Assembly (NCBI GenBank): GCA_963662155.1
Contig: OY759265.1
Span: 8,784,193-8,848,192, forward strand
DNA from: Lamellibrachia columna
Taxonomy: Eukaryota > Annelida > Polychaeta > Sabellida > Siboglinidae
Length of the DNA stretch: 64,000 nt
Reading direction: 5' to 3'
The position numbers and the translations under genes were made by a program. The notes under the pieces were generated by a model, which saw only the letters and a program-made list of their open reading frames with translations, was not told where the DNA came from and searched no databases. This document shows, one piece after another, positions 1 to 13,110 of this stretch. Each line of letters opens with the position of its first letter. Within the stretch, counting starts at the first letter, position 1.

Positions 1-660
1 TTTGTATCAATTGGCGTTGGATGTATTAAAGTTGCTACTGAAGATCGATTTTTTGCGTCTTATACCAAGTCAAATCTCAAGTCAATTACCTCCAAGTCCA
101 AGTCTAGTCTCAGAATTCCAAGTCAAGCCCCAAGTTACAAGAGTTCACCTGTCGCCATGATTGCTGCGGTTGGTACGCGGTAATTTTTAATGGGAAGTTA
201 GGCGGACGCTGCACCGCCATAACATCACCCAATCGTACGTTAGGCGGCCGCTGCACCGCCATAACATCACCCAATCGTACGTTAGGCGGACGCTGCACCG
301 CCATAACATCACCCAATCGTACGTTAGGCGGCCGCTGCACCGCCATAACATCACCCAATCGTACGTTAGGCAGACGCTGCACCGCCATAACACCACCCAA
401 TCGTAACAAGTACTTGTTAATTATTTTATTCAGTGCGGCCCGTCACAACAACAACGTGGTCTCACGTTGCGTACGTTTCGAGTCACCAGACGTGTTGCCT
501 AGTCACAAACTAGTAAGTCAAGTCAAGTCAAGTCAAGTCAGTGACCTCCAAGTCCAAGTCAAGTCTTGAGTCATCTCTCTGAATTCCAAGTCAGTTCGCA
601 AGTCGTGAAAATGGGCGATTCGTATCCGACTTGAGTCAGACCCTACGACTCGAGTCAAGA
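1..660. repeat. 42-bp minisatellite flanked by degenerate CAAGT pentamer DNA
   Basis: About five copies of a 42-bp unit (GTACGTTAGGCGG... CCCAATC) lie at roughly 195-405. Degenerate CAAGT/CAAGTC pentamer tracts flank them at 65-135 and 505-660. The unit is a multiple of three, so open frames on the minus strand are repeat translations. No gene is seen here. Confidence 0.85.
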
Positions 661-1173
661 AGTCTAAAGAACATGTTTGTATTGTCTCAGTGCTGTTTAC
701 AGTTTATTATCTGGGTCTCTGGGGCCGACAAGAGCTAGAGATCGATGATGTCATCATAGGGTTAACGCTTTCCAAACTCAAGAAATGCACTTATCGCTGC
801 TTAGTTCAAGGGGTCCGACTACATGCTACGCATACGGCCTGATAACACGTGATCATTCGATGATGAAATGTGCAGACGATTGCAAACATAGCGCAAAAGA
901 ACAATCCGGCGAACGAGGCATTTTGTCACCCCTAAGCACGACTGACTCGAAGAAGTTATGTAATGACACCGACATTGTATGTAGACGTAAAGAATATGAA
1001 CCAGAACGACGCGACATACGCTCAACAGCGATGCGCATATAATGTATTCAGGTGTGAGTATATTAATTTATCAGAATGACGCTGTATATACAACAGATAC
1101 ATATGTGTAAATCCTCCAGGAAGATGTGATTGATATCTTTTCACACATGAGACCACACGCACGCACGCACGTA

Positions 1174-1205
<32 letters not shown>

Positions 1206-1281
1206 CAAACACGCACGCACGCAAGCATGCACGCGCGCGCGCCCGCGCACACACACACACACAAACAAACAAACAAACAAA

Positions 1282-1337
<56 letters not shown>

Positions 1338-2060
1338 AGCCTGTGTTGCATCTAGTGTGATACAAGTGGTCTGCGTAAAAAAACGTTTCTCCAATATACA
1401 CCGGTTGCAATGTGAAATGAATATGTCAAGATGTAAATACGTGTCAACAAGTAATGTCCAAGTAGTCAAGAAGTAGTACACCAGCTGATGATTTAGCATT
1501 AAAATGTAAGTTAGAAGAAAATACGTCTTGAGATTTTATGGAAGCTAGTTAGAGTGTCAGATGATTTTAAATTGATGGGAAGTTCGTTCAACATTTTGGG
1601 AGGAGCTGCGATCGGCGGCCATTTGCAATGATCGCGCCGCCTGACCAATCATGTATTAGCGATGCTCGGCGTAACTGTAATTCATTTCTGTTAACCAAAA
1701 ACTGCCTCACTGGTATAAGTGACACCGACATTTTTTAATTCATGTATTTTTCTTACGGGTATTTCTCAAAACTTAAAATGTGTCGTCATTCTGTCATATT
1801 TACAAATGTTCTTTTAATGAAACGTTATCAGGGATAATAATACATTCAAAACTGAAATGCTTATCCATCTGTAATATTAGCTATTATTTCAACCGCATTC
1901 CAAAAGCAAAATTACTTTATATTATTAATTATTTTATTATTGAATTCAGAACAAGCATAAAATAACTGCCCATCCTTTGTAATACAACATACAAAACAAA
2001 ATACCTCGGTGTATCGATAGTTCTTAGACACGTGGTGGCAAAGAAACATCATTCTGAAAG
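661..2060. repeat. Compound microsatellite in gene-free DNA
   Basis: A compound (ACGC)n-(CAAA)n-(AC)n tract occupies about 1152-1336. The rest of 661-2060 shows no exon-like GC-rich frame with splice sites; I see nothing supportable in it. A shorter (ACGC)-type tract lies at 2246-2296, inside the possible 3' UTR of the minus-strand gene to its right. Confidence 0.75.
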
Positions 2061-2064
2061 CTAG

Positions 2065-2070
2065 TTTATT
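2065..2070 (-). promoter_or_regulatory. Candidate polyadenylation signal AATAAA for the Cys-rich peptide gene
   Basis: TTTATT on the plus strand is AATAAA on the minus strand, about 420 bp beyond the stop codon of the exon at 2493-2735. It is a plausible cleavage signal, but the motif is common by chance in AT-rich DNA. Confidence 0.3.
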
Positions 2071-2492
2071 TCAACAAATATACGATACGCTAACATTAAT
2101 ACATTTCTTATAACACAAACTGTAATCGACCGACAATTTATTATAATTCGTTTCTGCACAAAGATACGACAGCAAACCAGTGTTTGATTAGCGAAGGTGT
2201 TTCTATATCTAACATATATTAAGTTGTGTAAACGGTAAGTAACGCACGTACACACGCACGCACACACAAACACGTACGCACGCACGCACGCATGCACATA
2301 CATTTTTTTCAATTTTTCAATTGCATTGCTGCATCCTATCTGATCGCTGGCTCATCGCTAGTCCACCATCTGCTACATCGATGATTTCGTTCTCGGAACG
2401 CGGCCTTATCTCTTACATCAAGTCCTACTTCAAGTCTTACTTCAAGTCCTTCAAGTCACTACCATAATGACGTAACATTTACAGTATTTCTG

Positions 2493-2735
2493 TTACTTCT
2501 GCTTCCTAGTAAAGAACCCGCCACCTGGATACATTTCCTTGCACTTCTGGTAACAGTTGTGCGCAACGCGATAACATTCGAAGTACTTGAACAAGTATTC
2601 AACGTTTGCCTCCTTGCATATGATCAACTCGTCGACACATTGTTGTTTGCATGTGGCAAACAGCATTCTGTCTGTCTTCTCCGGTTCGTGGCGGCCAGCC
2701 ACGACAGCGACGGCGACGGCGACACAGACGGCGAA
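2493..2735 (-). CDS. Terminal exon of a secreted six-Cys helical-hairpin peptide
   Basis: This is the last exon of a small secreted protein whose start codon lies in an unidentified upstream exon. A pyrimidine-rich acceptor (CTTTCTCTGTTTCAG) at 2736-2750 opens a phase-0 exon. Its first 14 residues are an Ala/Val-rich hydrophobic stretch (FAVCVAVAVAVVAG), the rest of a signal peptide. The mature part of about 65 residues has cysteines spaced C-x3-C-x6-C-x13-C-x6-C-x3-C and ends with a Gly-rich turn and Arg/Lys before TAA. The mirror spacing predicts two antiparallel helices stapled by C1-C6, C2-C5 and C3-C4. CX3C helical hairpins occur in several unrelated secreted peptide groups, including some venom peptides, but nothing here shows that role. 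The family is not recognised. Confidence is high that it is coding and low on function. Confidence 0.72.
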   Translation of the reverse strand, partial: FAVCVAVAVAVVAGRHEPEKTDRMLFATCKQQCVDELIICKEANVEYLFKYFECYRVAHNCYQKCKEMYPGGGFFTRKQK

Positions 2736-2949
2736 CTGAAACAGAGAAAGAAAGATTTTGTTAGATGTATGTGCGCTCCTGTCCGCATCTTACATCGCGA
2801 CGGCCTCTCTGGACCGCAGCAGCCTCCCTCTCTGAAACCAACATCACCGAGAAAGAGAGGTAGAGACGAGAGTGGGGATCAACAGACGATAGACCCAAGA
2901 ATGTTATTCCGGACCCTACAACTGAACCGCCCGAATTTGACCACCCTGG

Positions 2950-3190
2950 ACGCCACCAATAAACGCGTCTGAACTCTACATGGAAGATGCGGACATCTGG
3001 TGCAGAAATGGCGCATCAAAGACACTGCAAAATGTGAATGCAACCACGACCAGCAGACCGTTGACCACATTGTCAACCACGATCAGCAGACCGTTGACCA
3101 CATTGTCAACCACGACCAGCAAACCGTTGACCACATTGTCAAAACGACCAGCAAACCGTTGACCACGAAGAATAATCTCCTCACATGCTT
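2950..3190 (+). pseudogene. LINE reverse-transcriptase C-terminal relic with internal 33-bp tandem repeat
   Basis: The translation around 2998-3100 resembles the C-terminal end of non-LTR retrotransposon ORF2: a W-x-IKD segment, then CEC and a DQQTVDHIV block (compare C-x-CG...DQT-x-x-HIV in such proteins). The DQQTVDHIVNH block is repeated about 3.5 times as a 33-bp tandem unit at about 3045-3160, so the array grew inside the relic. No intact frame extends either way. This is a dead fragment. Confidence 0.6.
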
Positions 3191-3240
3191 GGAAGATCTC
3201 TCCGACCTCTCCGACCTCTCGGATGCGTCGTCCAAATGCT

Positions 3241-3740
3241 GAAGCCAACTCCAGTCAAGAACTTTGATGAGTATGCCCAAGAGATATTCATCCCGTACCT
3301 GTCCACAAAACTTCAAACTGCGTCACGCCTGGACCTAGTGTGGGACAACTACATAGCCGATTCACCGAAAGGCAGTGCAAGAGCAAAGCATGGAAAAGGA
3401 GTGCGCAGACATGTGGTGGCTGCAGTAGCCATACCGAGAAACTGGCAGAACTTCCTCCGAGCGGACAGCAACAAGACAGAGCTGTTCAGGAAGCTTTCAT
3501 CAACAGGTTTGACCAGGAGGACAAACAGTTTGTCATCACTGATGGAGAGCCAGTCCTCAACAAGTCACGCCATGCCCTGGCTCGCCCCATGCCGTCACGA
3601 AGAAGCTGGCAGTCACATGTTGCTCCATGTGTCCCATGCAACCCAACATGCCCACCATAAGATACTGATCAGGACTGTTCACACCGACGTCGTTATACAT
3701 CAGATGGTCGAAGTGGTTCCGCAACACAACTATGTCTGAT
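3241..3740 (+). pseudogene. Frameshifted copy of a multi-copy invertebrate gene (VWDxY / HEEADTR-type)
   Basis: One frame reads a W-D-x-Y-x-x-DS block followed by a GKGVRRHV-like motif and IPxNWQxFLR. A second frame carries the next piece (FINRFDQEDKQFVITDGEP). The first frame then resumes with a PCRHEEAGSHMLLHVSHA segment and ILIRTVHTDVV. I recognise this order from an unnamed, highly multi-copy protein family seen in cnidarian, mollusc and lancelet genomes, possibly spread by mobile elements. At least two frameshifts and the loss of both ends make it non-functional. The name and origin of the family are from memory and unverified. Confidence 0.6.
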
Positions 3741-4125
3741 CGCTAGATGGAGTACTATCGACTGTAAACGTCGCCAACAGAGCACTGAACGACAACGAAT
3801 CCGTGCACTTCACGTCTTGCGTTATGTTCATACTCTCGTGCGATGCAAACAAGCCACAATTGTATGTTACGCATCATTTATCGTTTATAGCTTCCTACAG
3901 CTTACTACAGCTTACTACAGCTTCCACTAGGATTAGTAACAATGACAAAAACACCTAACTATCTTTTATAACAACAAAATATAGTAACCGACCTACCATT
4001 AATGTTGTCATGTTGCGGCACGTTTATATCAAACTAAAAAAAGCAAAACGAGCAGTGTCAGTGTCAATATTGTTATATATAGATATTCCAATATACCATT
4101 CATACCTACCTGTGTGCGTGCGTGC

Positions 4126-4178
<53 letters not shown>

Positions 4179-4928
4179 TGTTTTCGAGCGCACAAATGTA
4201 CCTAGACATCGATTTTCCACCCAAACCAGTATAAAACGAAAACGCACAAAATACACATACATCTAAAATCTCAATATTTCGCACATTTAGAAGGAATCTA
4301 TTTATTCCGTACACCATTGACGCACAATAACGTCTATACGGAACAGGTAGACAGATACTTGAGAAATGACGTCTTACCTCGTCTGTTGCAACTTGGACAC
4401 TGAGCCTCTTATGGTAACATTGCTTTGGAGAAGGATGTCCTCGTGGTGTCGATGTGACAAGCCAAATGTTTGCTTTGTTCTGAGCACTACTTGAAGTTTG
4501 AGATTACCGGATTGTGTTACTATTAATAGTGGTGAACGATGCAAAGACACGATGGTCGCGAGTTCGAGAGAATTCACCCGCGCGATATTTATACAGCAAG
4601 TCAAGTATGAGCCTGGTTAAATGAGCCCGGTTAAATGAGGCCGGTTAAATGAGCCCGGTTAAATGAGCCCGGTTAAATGAGCCCGGTTAAATGAGCCCGG
4701 TTAAATGAGCCCGGTTAAATGAGCCCGGTTAAATGAGCCCGGTTAAATGAGCCCGGTTAAATGAGCCCGGTTAAATGAGCCCGGTTAAATGAGCCTGGTT
4801 AAATGAGCCTGGTTAAATGCAGAAAACATAAACAATTTTCTCTCCAAAACGCGAACATTGTAAATTAAGTAGGCCTTTGCTTATTTGCGCATGAGCTGGC
4901 ATACAGCGAGTATGTCTCTGTTTGCCTG
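3741..4928. repeat. (GTGC)n microsatellite and 14-bp GAGCCCGGTTAAAT minisatellite
   Basis: (GTGC)n lies at about 4113-4180. About 15 copies of the 14-bp unit GAGCCCGGTTAAAT run from 4608 to 4818. The remaining sequence shows no exon with splice sites. Confidence 0.85.
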
Positions 4929-4951
4929 ATGTATGTATGTATATATGTATG

Positions 4952-4985
<34 letters not shown>

Positions 4986-6590
4986 TGTATGTATGTATGT
5001 ATGTATGTATGTATGTATGTATGTATGTATGTATATGCGTATGCATGTATGTATGTATGTATGTATGTATGTATGTATGTATGTATGTATGTATGTATGT
5101 ATGTATGTATGTATGTGTATGTATGCATGTATGCATGTATGCATGTATGTATGTTTGTATGTACGTATATATGCATGTACGAATGTATGTATGTATGTAT
5201 GTATGTTTGTATGTATGTATATATGCATGTACGAATGTATGTATGTATGTATGTATGTATGTATGTATGTATGTATGTATGTATGTATGTATGTATGTAT
5301 ATGCGTATGCATGTATGTATGTATGTATGTATGTATGTATGTATGTATGTATGTATGTATGTATGTATGTATGTATGCATGTATGTATGTATATGCGTAT
5401 GTATGTATGTATGTATGTATGTATGTATGTATGTATGTATGTATGTATGTATGTATGTATGTGTGTCTGTGTATGTATGCATGTATGCATGTATGCATGT
5501 ATGCATGCATGCATACATGCGTATGTATGTATGTATGTATGTATGTATGTATGTATGTATGTTTGTATGTATGTATATATGCATGTAAGAATGTATGTAT
5601 GTATGTATGTATGTATGTATGTATGTATGTATGTATGTATGTATGTATGTATGTATGTATGTATGTATGTATGTATGTATGTATGTATGCATGTGTGTGT
5701 ATCTATGTATGTATGTGCGTATGTATGTATGTATGTATGTATGTATGTATGTATGTATGTATGTATGTATGTATGTCTGAGTATGTATGCATGTATGCAT
5801 GTATGCATGCATGCATACATGCGTATGTATGTATGTATGTATGTATGTATGTATGTATGTATGTATGTATGTATGTATGTATGTATTTATGTATGTATGT
5901 ATGTATGTATGCATGCATGTATGTATGTATGTATGTATGTATGTATGTATGTATGTATATGCGTATGCATGTATGTATGTATGTATGTATGTATGTATGT
6001 ATGTATGTATGTATGTATGTATGCATGTATGTATGTATATGCGTATGTATGTATGTATGTATGTATGTATGTATGTATGTATGTATGTATGTATGTATGT
6101 ATGTATGTATGTATGTATGTATGTATGTGTGTCTGTGTATGTATGCATGTATGCATGTATGCATGCATGTATGCATGTATGTATGTATGTATGTATGTAT
6201 GTATGTATGTATGTATGTATGTATGTATGTATGTATGTATGCATGTATGTATGTATGTATGTATGTATGTATGTATGTATGTATATGCGTATGCATGTAT
6301 GTATGTATGTATGTATGTATGTATGTATGTATGTATGTATGTATGCATGTATGTATGTATATGCGTATGTATGTATGTATGTATGTATGTATGTATGTAT
6401 GTATGTATGTATGTATGTATGTATGTATGTATGTATGTATGTCCGTGTATGTATGCATGTATGCATGCATGCATACATGCGTATGTATGTATGTATGTAT
6501 GTATGTATGTATGTATGTATGTATGTATGTATGTATGTATGTATGTATGTATGTATGTATGTATGTATGTATGTATGTATGTATGTTTGT
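4929..6590. repeat. 1.66-kb (GTAT)n satellite with higher-order structure
   Basis: This is an almost uninterrupted GTAT/ATAC tetranucleotide array. Variant blocks recur in order: ATATGCGTATGCATG (about 5034, 5300, 5957, 6293) and a GTGTCTGTGTATG/GCATGCATG block (about 5461, 5774, 6126, 6440). The spacing of the latter is near 313, 352 and 314 bp, so longer segments have been duplicated as units. The long open frames on both strands (MYVC.../HTYI...) are repeat translations. Confidence 0.95.
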
Positions 6591-7182
6591 TCCCTCATAT
6601 CTCGGTTAGTTTCGCGTGTTTGGGGGTTGAATTTTTGAGGCGTGGCCGGCCAAGGCCATGGGGATAGTTCGTGCATTTAACACATGTCAAGATTCCTCCG
6701 GGAACATTACGAAGGAACCAAAGTGGACGTTTGACGTAGATTACGTAACTCAGAACAATAGGAGTTCGCAGTTACGTACAGTTGTTTGCAAAGCATATGC
6801 ATATTTTCTTAACAATTGTTCCGAGTTACACGAATTCCTTTGGACGGTACGAACGCTTCGTGCAACCAGCCGTTGTACATCATTTTTATTTTTGGAGCAC
6901 GAAGTTGTCATTGCCTCTGCTCTACCAAAACTTGACTGAGTAGTGCCAGGAGTCATCAGCTCCTGCAGTGGCTGCCTTTTCTCCCGTGTAACGCCGGCCA
7001 ACTCGGCTAGTTATTAATAAATCTGTGTTACAATAGTGACGTATTTTTTTTACCCAAAATACTCATATATACCATACACGTAACATTAATTACACAAAAA
7101 TATAACGCTAACATGAAATCATCTGACCAATGATGACATCTAACGCCTACTGTCAAACCATGTGTCTGCGGCCAGACTTGTT
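6591..7182. other. Gene-free interval
   Basis: An open frame at 6658-6939 lacks splice signals, codon bias or any recognisable motif, so I do not call it a gene. The stretch ending GCCGGCCAACTCGGCTAG near 6990-7010 looks like the tail of a dispersed repeat. Confidence 0.4.
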
Positions 7183-7365
7183 GTCGGCGAGTTCACCAAG
7201 GCGGGTCACAGTCGGCGAGTTCACCAAGGCGGGTCACAGTCGGCGAGTTCACCAAGGCGGGTCACAGTTGGCGAGTTCACCAAGGCGGGTCACAGTCGGC
7301 GATATCGCGAAGGCGGGTCACAGTCGGCGATTTCACGAAGGCGGGTCACAGTCGGTTAAGCGAGA
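7165..7365 (+). repeat. 28-bp minisatellite inside a dispersed repeat
   Basis: About six copies of TCGGCGAGTTCACCAAGGCG plus GGTCACAG lie at 7183-7352. The flanks (CGGCCAGACT on the left, AGTCGG then TAAGCGAGAC on the right) match a single-copy version of the same element at 36065-36125. The array is an internal expansion of a dispersed repeat. Confidence 0.75.
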
Positions 7366-7900
7366 CTGGAGGTTTCCTAACAGGCGATATTCCATCGTTC
7401 TCAAGTGTGAAGTGGCTTACTCCAAGCAATGAAATATTGGGCTAACGCAGGAGTTTTGGTTGTTTTTGCGCACGCACAAGGGAAAATTGTTATGGAATGT
7501 TTAATTATTTAGTGTATAATTTAGCGCTGGTCAAAGTTTGATTGGACATGTGTAAACCTCCCCCGACCTATGTAGGCTACAGTGACGTTACCGAGGTCTT
7601 GCATAGTCTCCCTCATACCAGCGTCACTTCCTTGGTGTGGGTTTAGTTTCTCATAGGTAGCCGAGATGAATACAGGTGGCGAATGGAATTGATTACTGCA
7701 TATTTTGAGCGTTTATTTCTAAACAAACCCATGCATCACGATTTAAGCCGGGTCAAAAAGATATTTAACAACGATATCAGCACATTCGTGTTCAGTGCAT
7801 GCGAATGTTCTAATAAACTGTATATGTATAAAGAAATAGTTCAAATCGGTTTTACGCCCCTACCGGATAATGGGTTAACTGGTGGATTGCGCCGCTCAGT

Positions 7901-8086
7901 ATCAAACTCCCCACCAGTGGAGCCACTCAGCACTTCACTACTGCCATACCTTACATTTGATGTGCAGATTCTGCTAGACAAATATTAGGAATTTACCAAA
8001 TGAAATAAAGATATGCAGAATCTGTACATCAAACGTAAGTTGTGGCAGTGGTGAAATGGTTAGTGCGCCGCTGGTGGGGAGTTTGG
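7901..8086. mobile_element. MITE-like inverted repeat (arms 7901-7974 and 8014-8086)
   Basis: The right arm (GCAGAATCTG...GTGGCAGTGGTGAA...GTGGGGAGTTTG) is the reverse complement of the left arm with about 15% mismatch, around a 39-bp loop. A further right-arm copy is at 21109-21192, sharing the loop sequence TTTACCAAATGAAATAA, and a diverged tandem version begins near 39170. A non-autonomous palindromic transposon is the simplest reading. No terminal target-site duplication was established. Confidence 0.6.
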
Positions 8087-8944
8087 GAGTGTGGCTCAGT
8101 ATAGCACCTAATTCACCTGATGTCGCCACCGTCGATAACAACCCAACTACGTCACAACAATGTTTCCTATTTATATCCTAGTCAATAATTGATCACTGGT
8201 GTAAATGTAATAAAATGTTTATTGGCGACCACCGATTGCATCCGTCATCAACATCTTGTTTTCATCAGGGGGCATTCAGGGCATGCCGATGAGTGGGTTC
8301 AATTATAGTGTTGTCGATAATTGTTCCGCGGTCCGCTAACTAGCAGTTGACATCAGTCGCCCCTGGCGACGTTTCCGTTTGTTTCAATTGTTCGGTCAGC
8401 AGTTTGGCGTCCTACTGCAGTCGCTCAGACAAAGATGTGCATTCGCTGAATCAACGGTCACAGAACTATCAAGTGAAACGTTTCAGCCGGACGTGTTATT
8501 TAAGTGTTGATGGCCAAGGTTTGACAGCTGCTAGACCAAAGAGCAAACAAGTGGACGATCCAAGAGCAGAAGACAACGGAAGGTGAGACAAGTGTTTCAG
8601 TCACGGCTCCTGCAAAGACGTCTAGACAGTTTCAGTCATCTACTTTGTGTTCCTAGAGTTTCAGTCATCTACTTTGTGTTCCTACAGTTTCAGTCATCTA
8701 GTTCTGGTCTACTTTGTGTTCCTAGAGTTTAAACTAACATTGGAACTTTTTCGGTTGCTGCATCAACTCTTTGGAATTCACTCCCTTTTATTGGTGTCAG
8801 CTCAATAGAAAACATATATATATATAATTTCGCCGTCATCTAAAGATCTATCTTTTACCCGTGCTCACCTTCCTCAGTTCCTTGGCGTCTTCATCTATTG
8901 ACAACTTTAGGCGAACTAGAAGTTGTCACGTCATTATTATTATT

Positions 8945-8975
<31 letters not shown>

Positions 8976-9049
8976 CTGCTGCTGCTGTTGTTGTTGTTGT
9001 TGTTGTTTCAAGTCTCAAGTAGTTATACTCCAAACAGCCCAATCTTGAG
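8087..9049. repeat. 31-bp repeat and trinucleotide microsatellites
   Basis: About three copies of a unit of about 31 bp (AGTTTCAGTCATCTACTTTG...) lie near 8627-8732. (TTG)n/(CTG)n runs lie at about 8936-9006. The open frame at 8347-8586 lacks supporting evidence of coding. Confidence 0.6.
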
Positions 9050-9215
9050 CTAACGCAGGAGTTTGGACCAACGGCTTTTAGTGTCTCTTCCGAAAGACAC
9101 GGGCAAAGTGGGGTGAACGAAATTACCCAAGCTTCGAAACGGCGGAGGTGGAATCGAACCACCGTCCTCTCGATCGACAGGCGGGTGCTCTAACCATTAG
9201 ACCACCGCTCCCCAC
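9050..9215 (-). mobile_element. tRNA-derived SINE with intact pol III A and B boxes
   Basis: On the minus strand the 5' part (9134-9212) folds roughly like a tRNA. An A box TGGTCTAATGG lies at 9194-9204 and a perfect B box GGTTCGATTCC at 9150-9160. The anticodon-loop position reads CTGTCGA, which hints at a tRNA-Asp origin. A body follows with GTGTCTTTCGGAAGAGACAC and TAAAAGCC. The same body recurs at 53705-53830, which shows this is a dispersed SINE and not a tRNA gene; the acceptor stem also does not pair properly. A short tail match (GCTAACGCAGGAGTTT) lies at 7441-7456. It may belong to a widely conserved metazoan SINE superfamily, which I cannot verify. Confidence 0.75.
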
Positions 9216-12130
<2,915 letters not shown>

Positions 12131-12134
12131 ATGT

Positions 12135-13110
12135 CAAGTCAAGTCAAGACAAGTTTTATTCTCTAATATCATACAAAGGTGTATGAGATAAATGTACAAT
12201 ACCCAGAGTACTTGCAAGTACTCAAACATTTAAATAATAAAAATAATAATAAAAACAGTAAATGTTAGTTAAACTTACCAATTATTACTTTGATCAATTT
12301 ACAAATTCTTAGTAGTTTATTTAAACTATGAATGTTAAACAACACAGAAAGAATTAGGGTGATTAATAAGATATCTAGTCAGAAATATATTTCTTTGGTC
12401 TCTTAAAGCGTCACATTGAAACAATGGATGAAATTCATCCCCAATTTCATTTCTATTACAAAGTTCAATACCTTTCATTTCTATCAATATTGAACTATCT
12501 GCCTGTTTTAATGTGCAGTTTTGCTTTACCCAGACTAAATTGAGTAAAAACAATTCTTAATCTCTGCGGTAACAACGTTAAATATGGTTCAAACTCGAAT
12601 ACTTTTTTAATATTATATAGGTAATACATTTATCATTATGAAATACACATGTTTGAATATATTCGTCATGAAGTCTGATTTTAAGACACTTATTTTGTCA
12701 GTTGTGATTGAGGACATTAGGAAAGTACCAAACGTTATGAAGTCCACTTTCATATAAAATAGTTTGAATAGTTTTTATCCAAGGTGATTCATACTCACTG
12801 TTATTATTTAAGCTGAGTAATAATCTGTACATTATCACTGATAACTTTGAATCTTCTCCTTGTGCTAGCTTAATCCAGAAATTAGTCATCCTTTGCTCAA
12901 TTTGTATCACTAGTGGTGGTCTGCCTAGTTCGCCATATGTCATACATTTAGAAGTGGATTTCTTGACATGTAATACCATTCTACAGAATTCCAAGTGTAG
13001 TGTTTCAATGATGTCACAATTCTCATATCCCTATACATCACAACCATATAGCAAAATTGGTACAACAGTGTGATCAAATAGTTGAAATATTATATAAACT
13101 GATGGATGTT
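12135..13110 (-). mobile_element. 3' fragment of a non-LTR retrotransposon (LINE)
   Basis: Minus-strand translations match the C-terminal third of a LINE ORF2. From high to low coordinate they are VPILLYGCDV then a stop where Trp is expected (about 13045), then YGELGRPPL with RMTNFWIKLAQGEDSKLS and SPWIKTIQTIL (12698-12994), and finally LCNRNEIGDEFHPLFQC (12335-12553). The last is the Cys-rich tail typical of these elements. Frameshifts separate the blocks. At 12131-12155 a (TCAAG)n-like run marks the 3' tail. The element is inactive. Confidence 0.8.

Noticed and set aside
785..1042. 85-codon plus-strand open frame
   Set aside because: It overlaps equally open minus-strand frames and shows no coding signature or splice site.
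4813..6676. Very long open frames of up to 603 codons on both strands (HTYI and MYVC repeats)
   Set aside because: They are translations of a (GTAT)n array whose period of 4 gives a 12-nt, 4-residue pattern in every frame. Equal openness on both strands shows there is no coding selection.
9134..9212. A functional tRNA-Asp gene on the minus strand
   Set aside because: Acceptor and anticodon stems do not pair properly, and the same downstream body occurs at 53705-53830. It is a SINE head.
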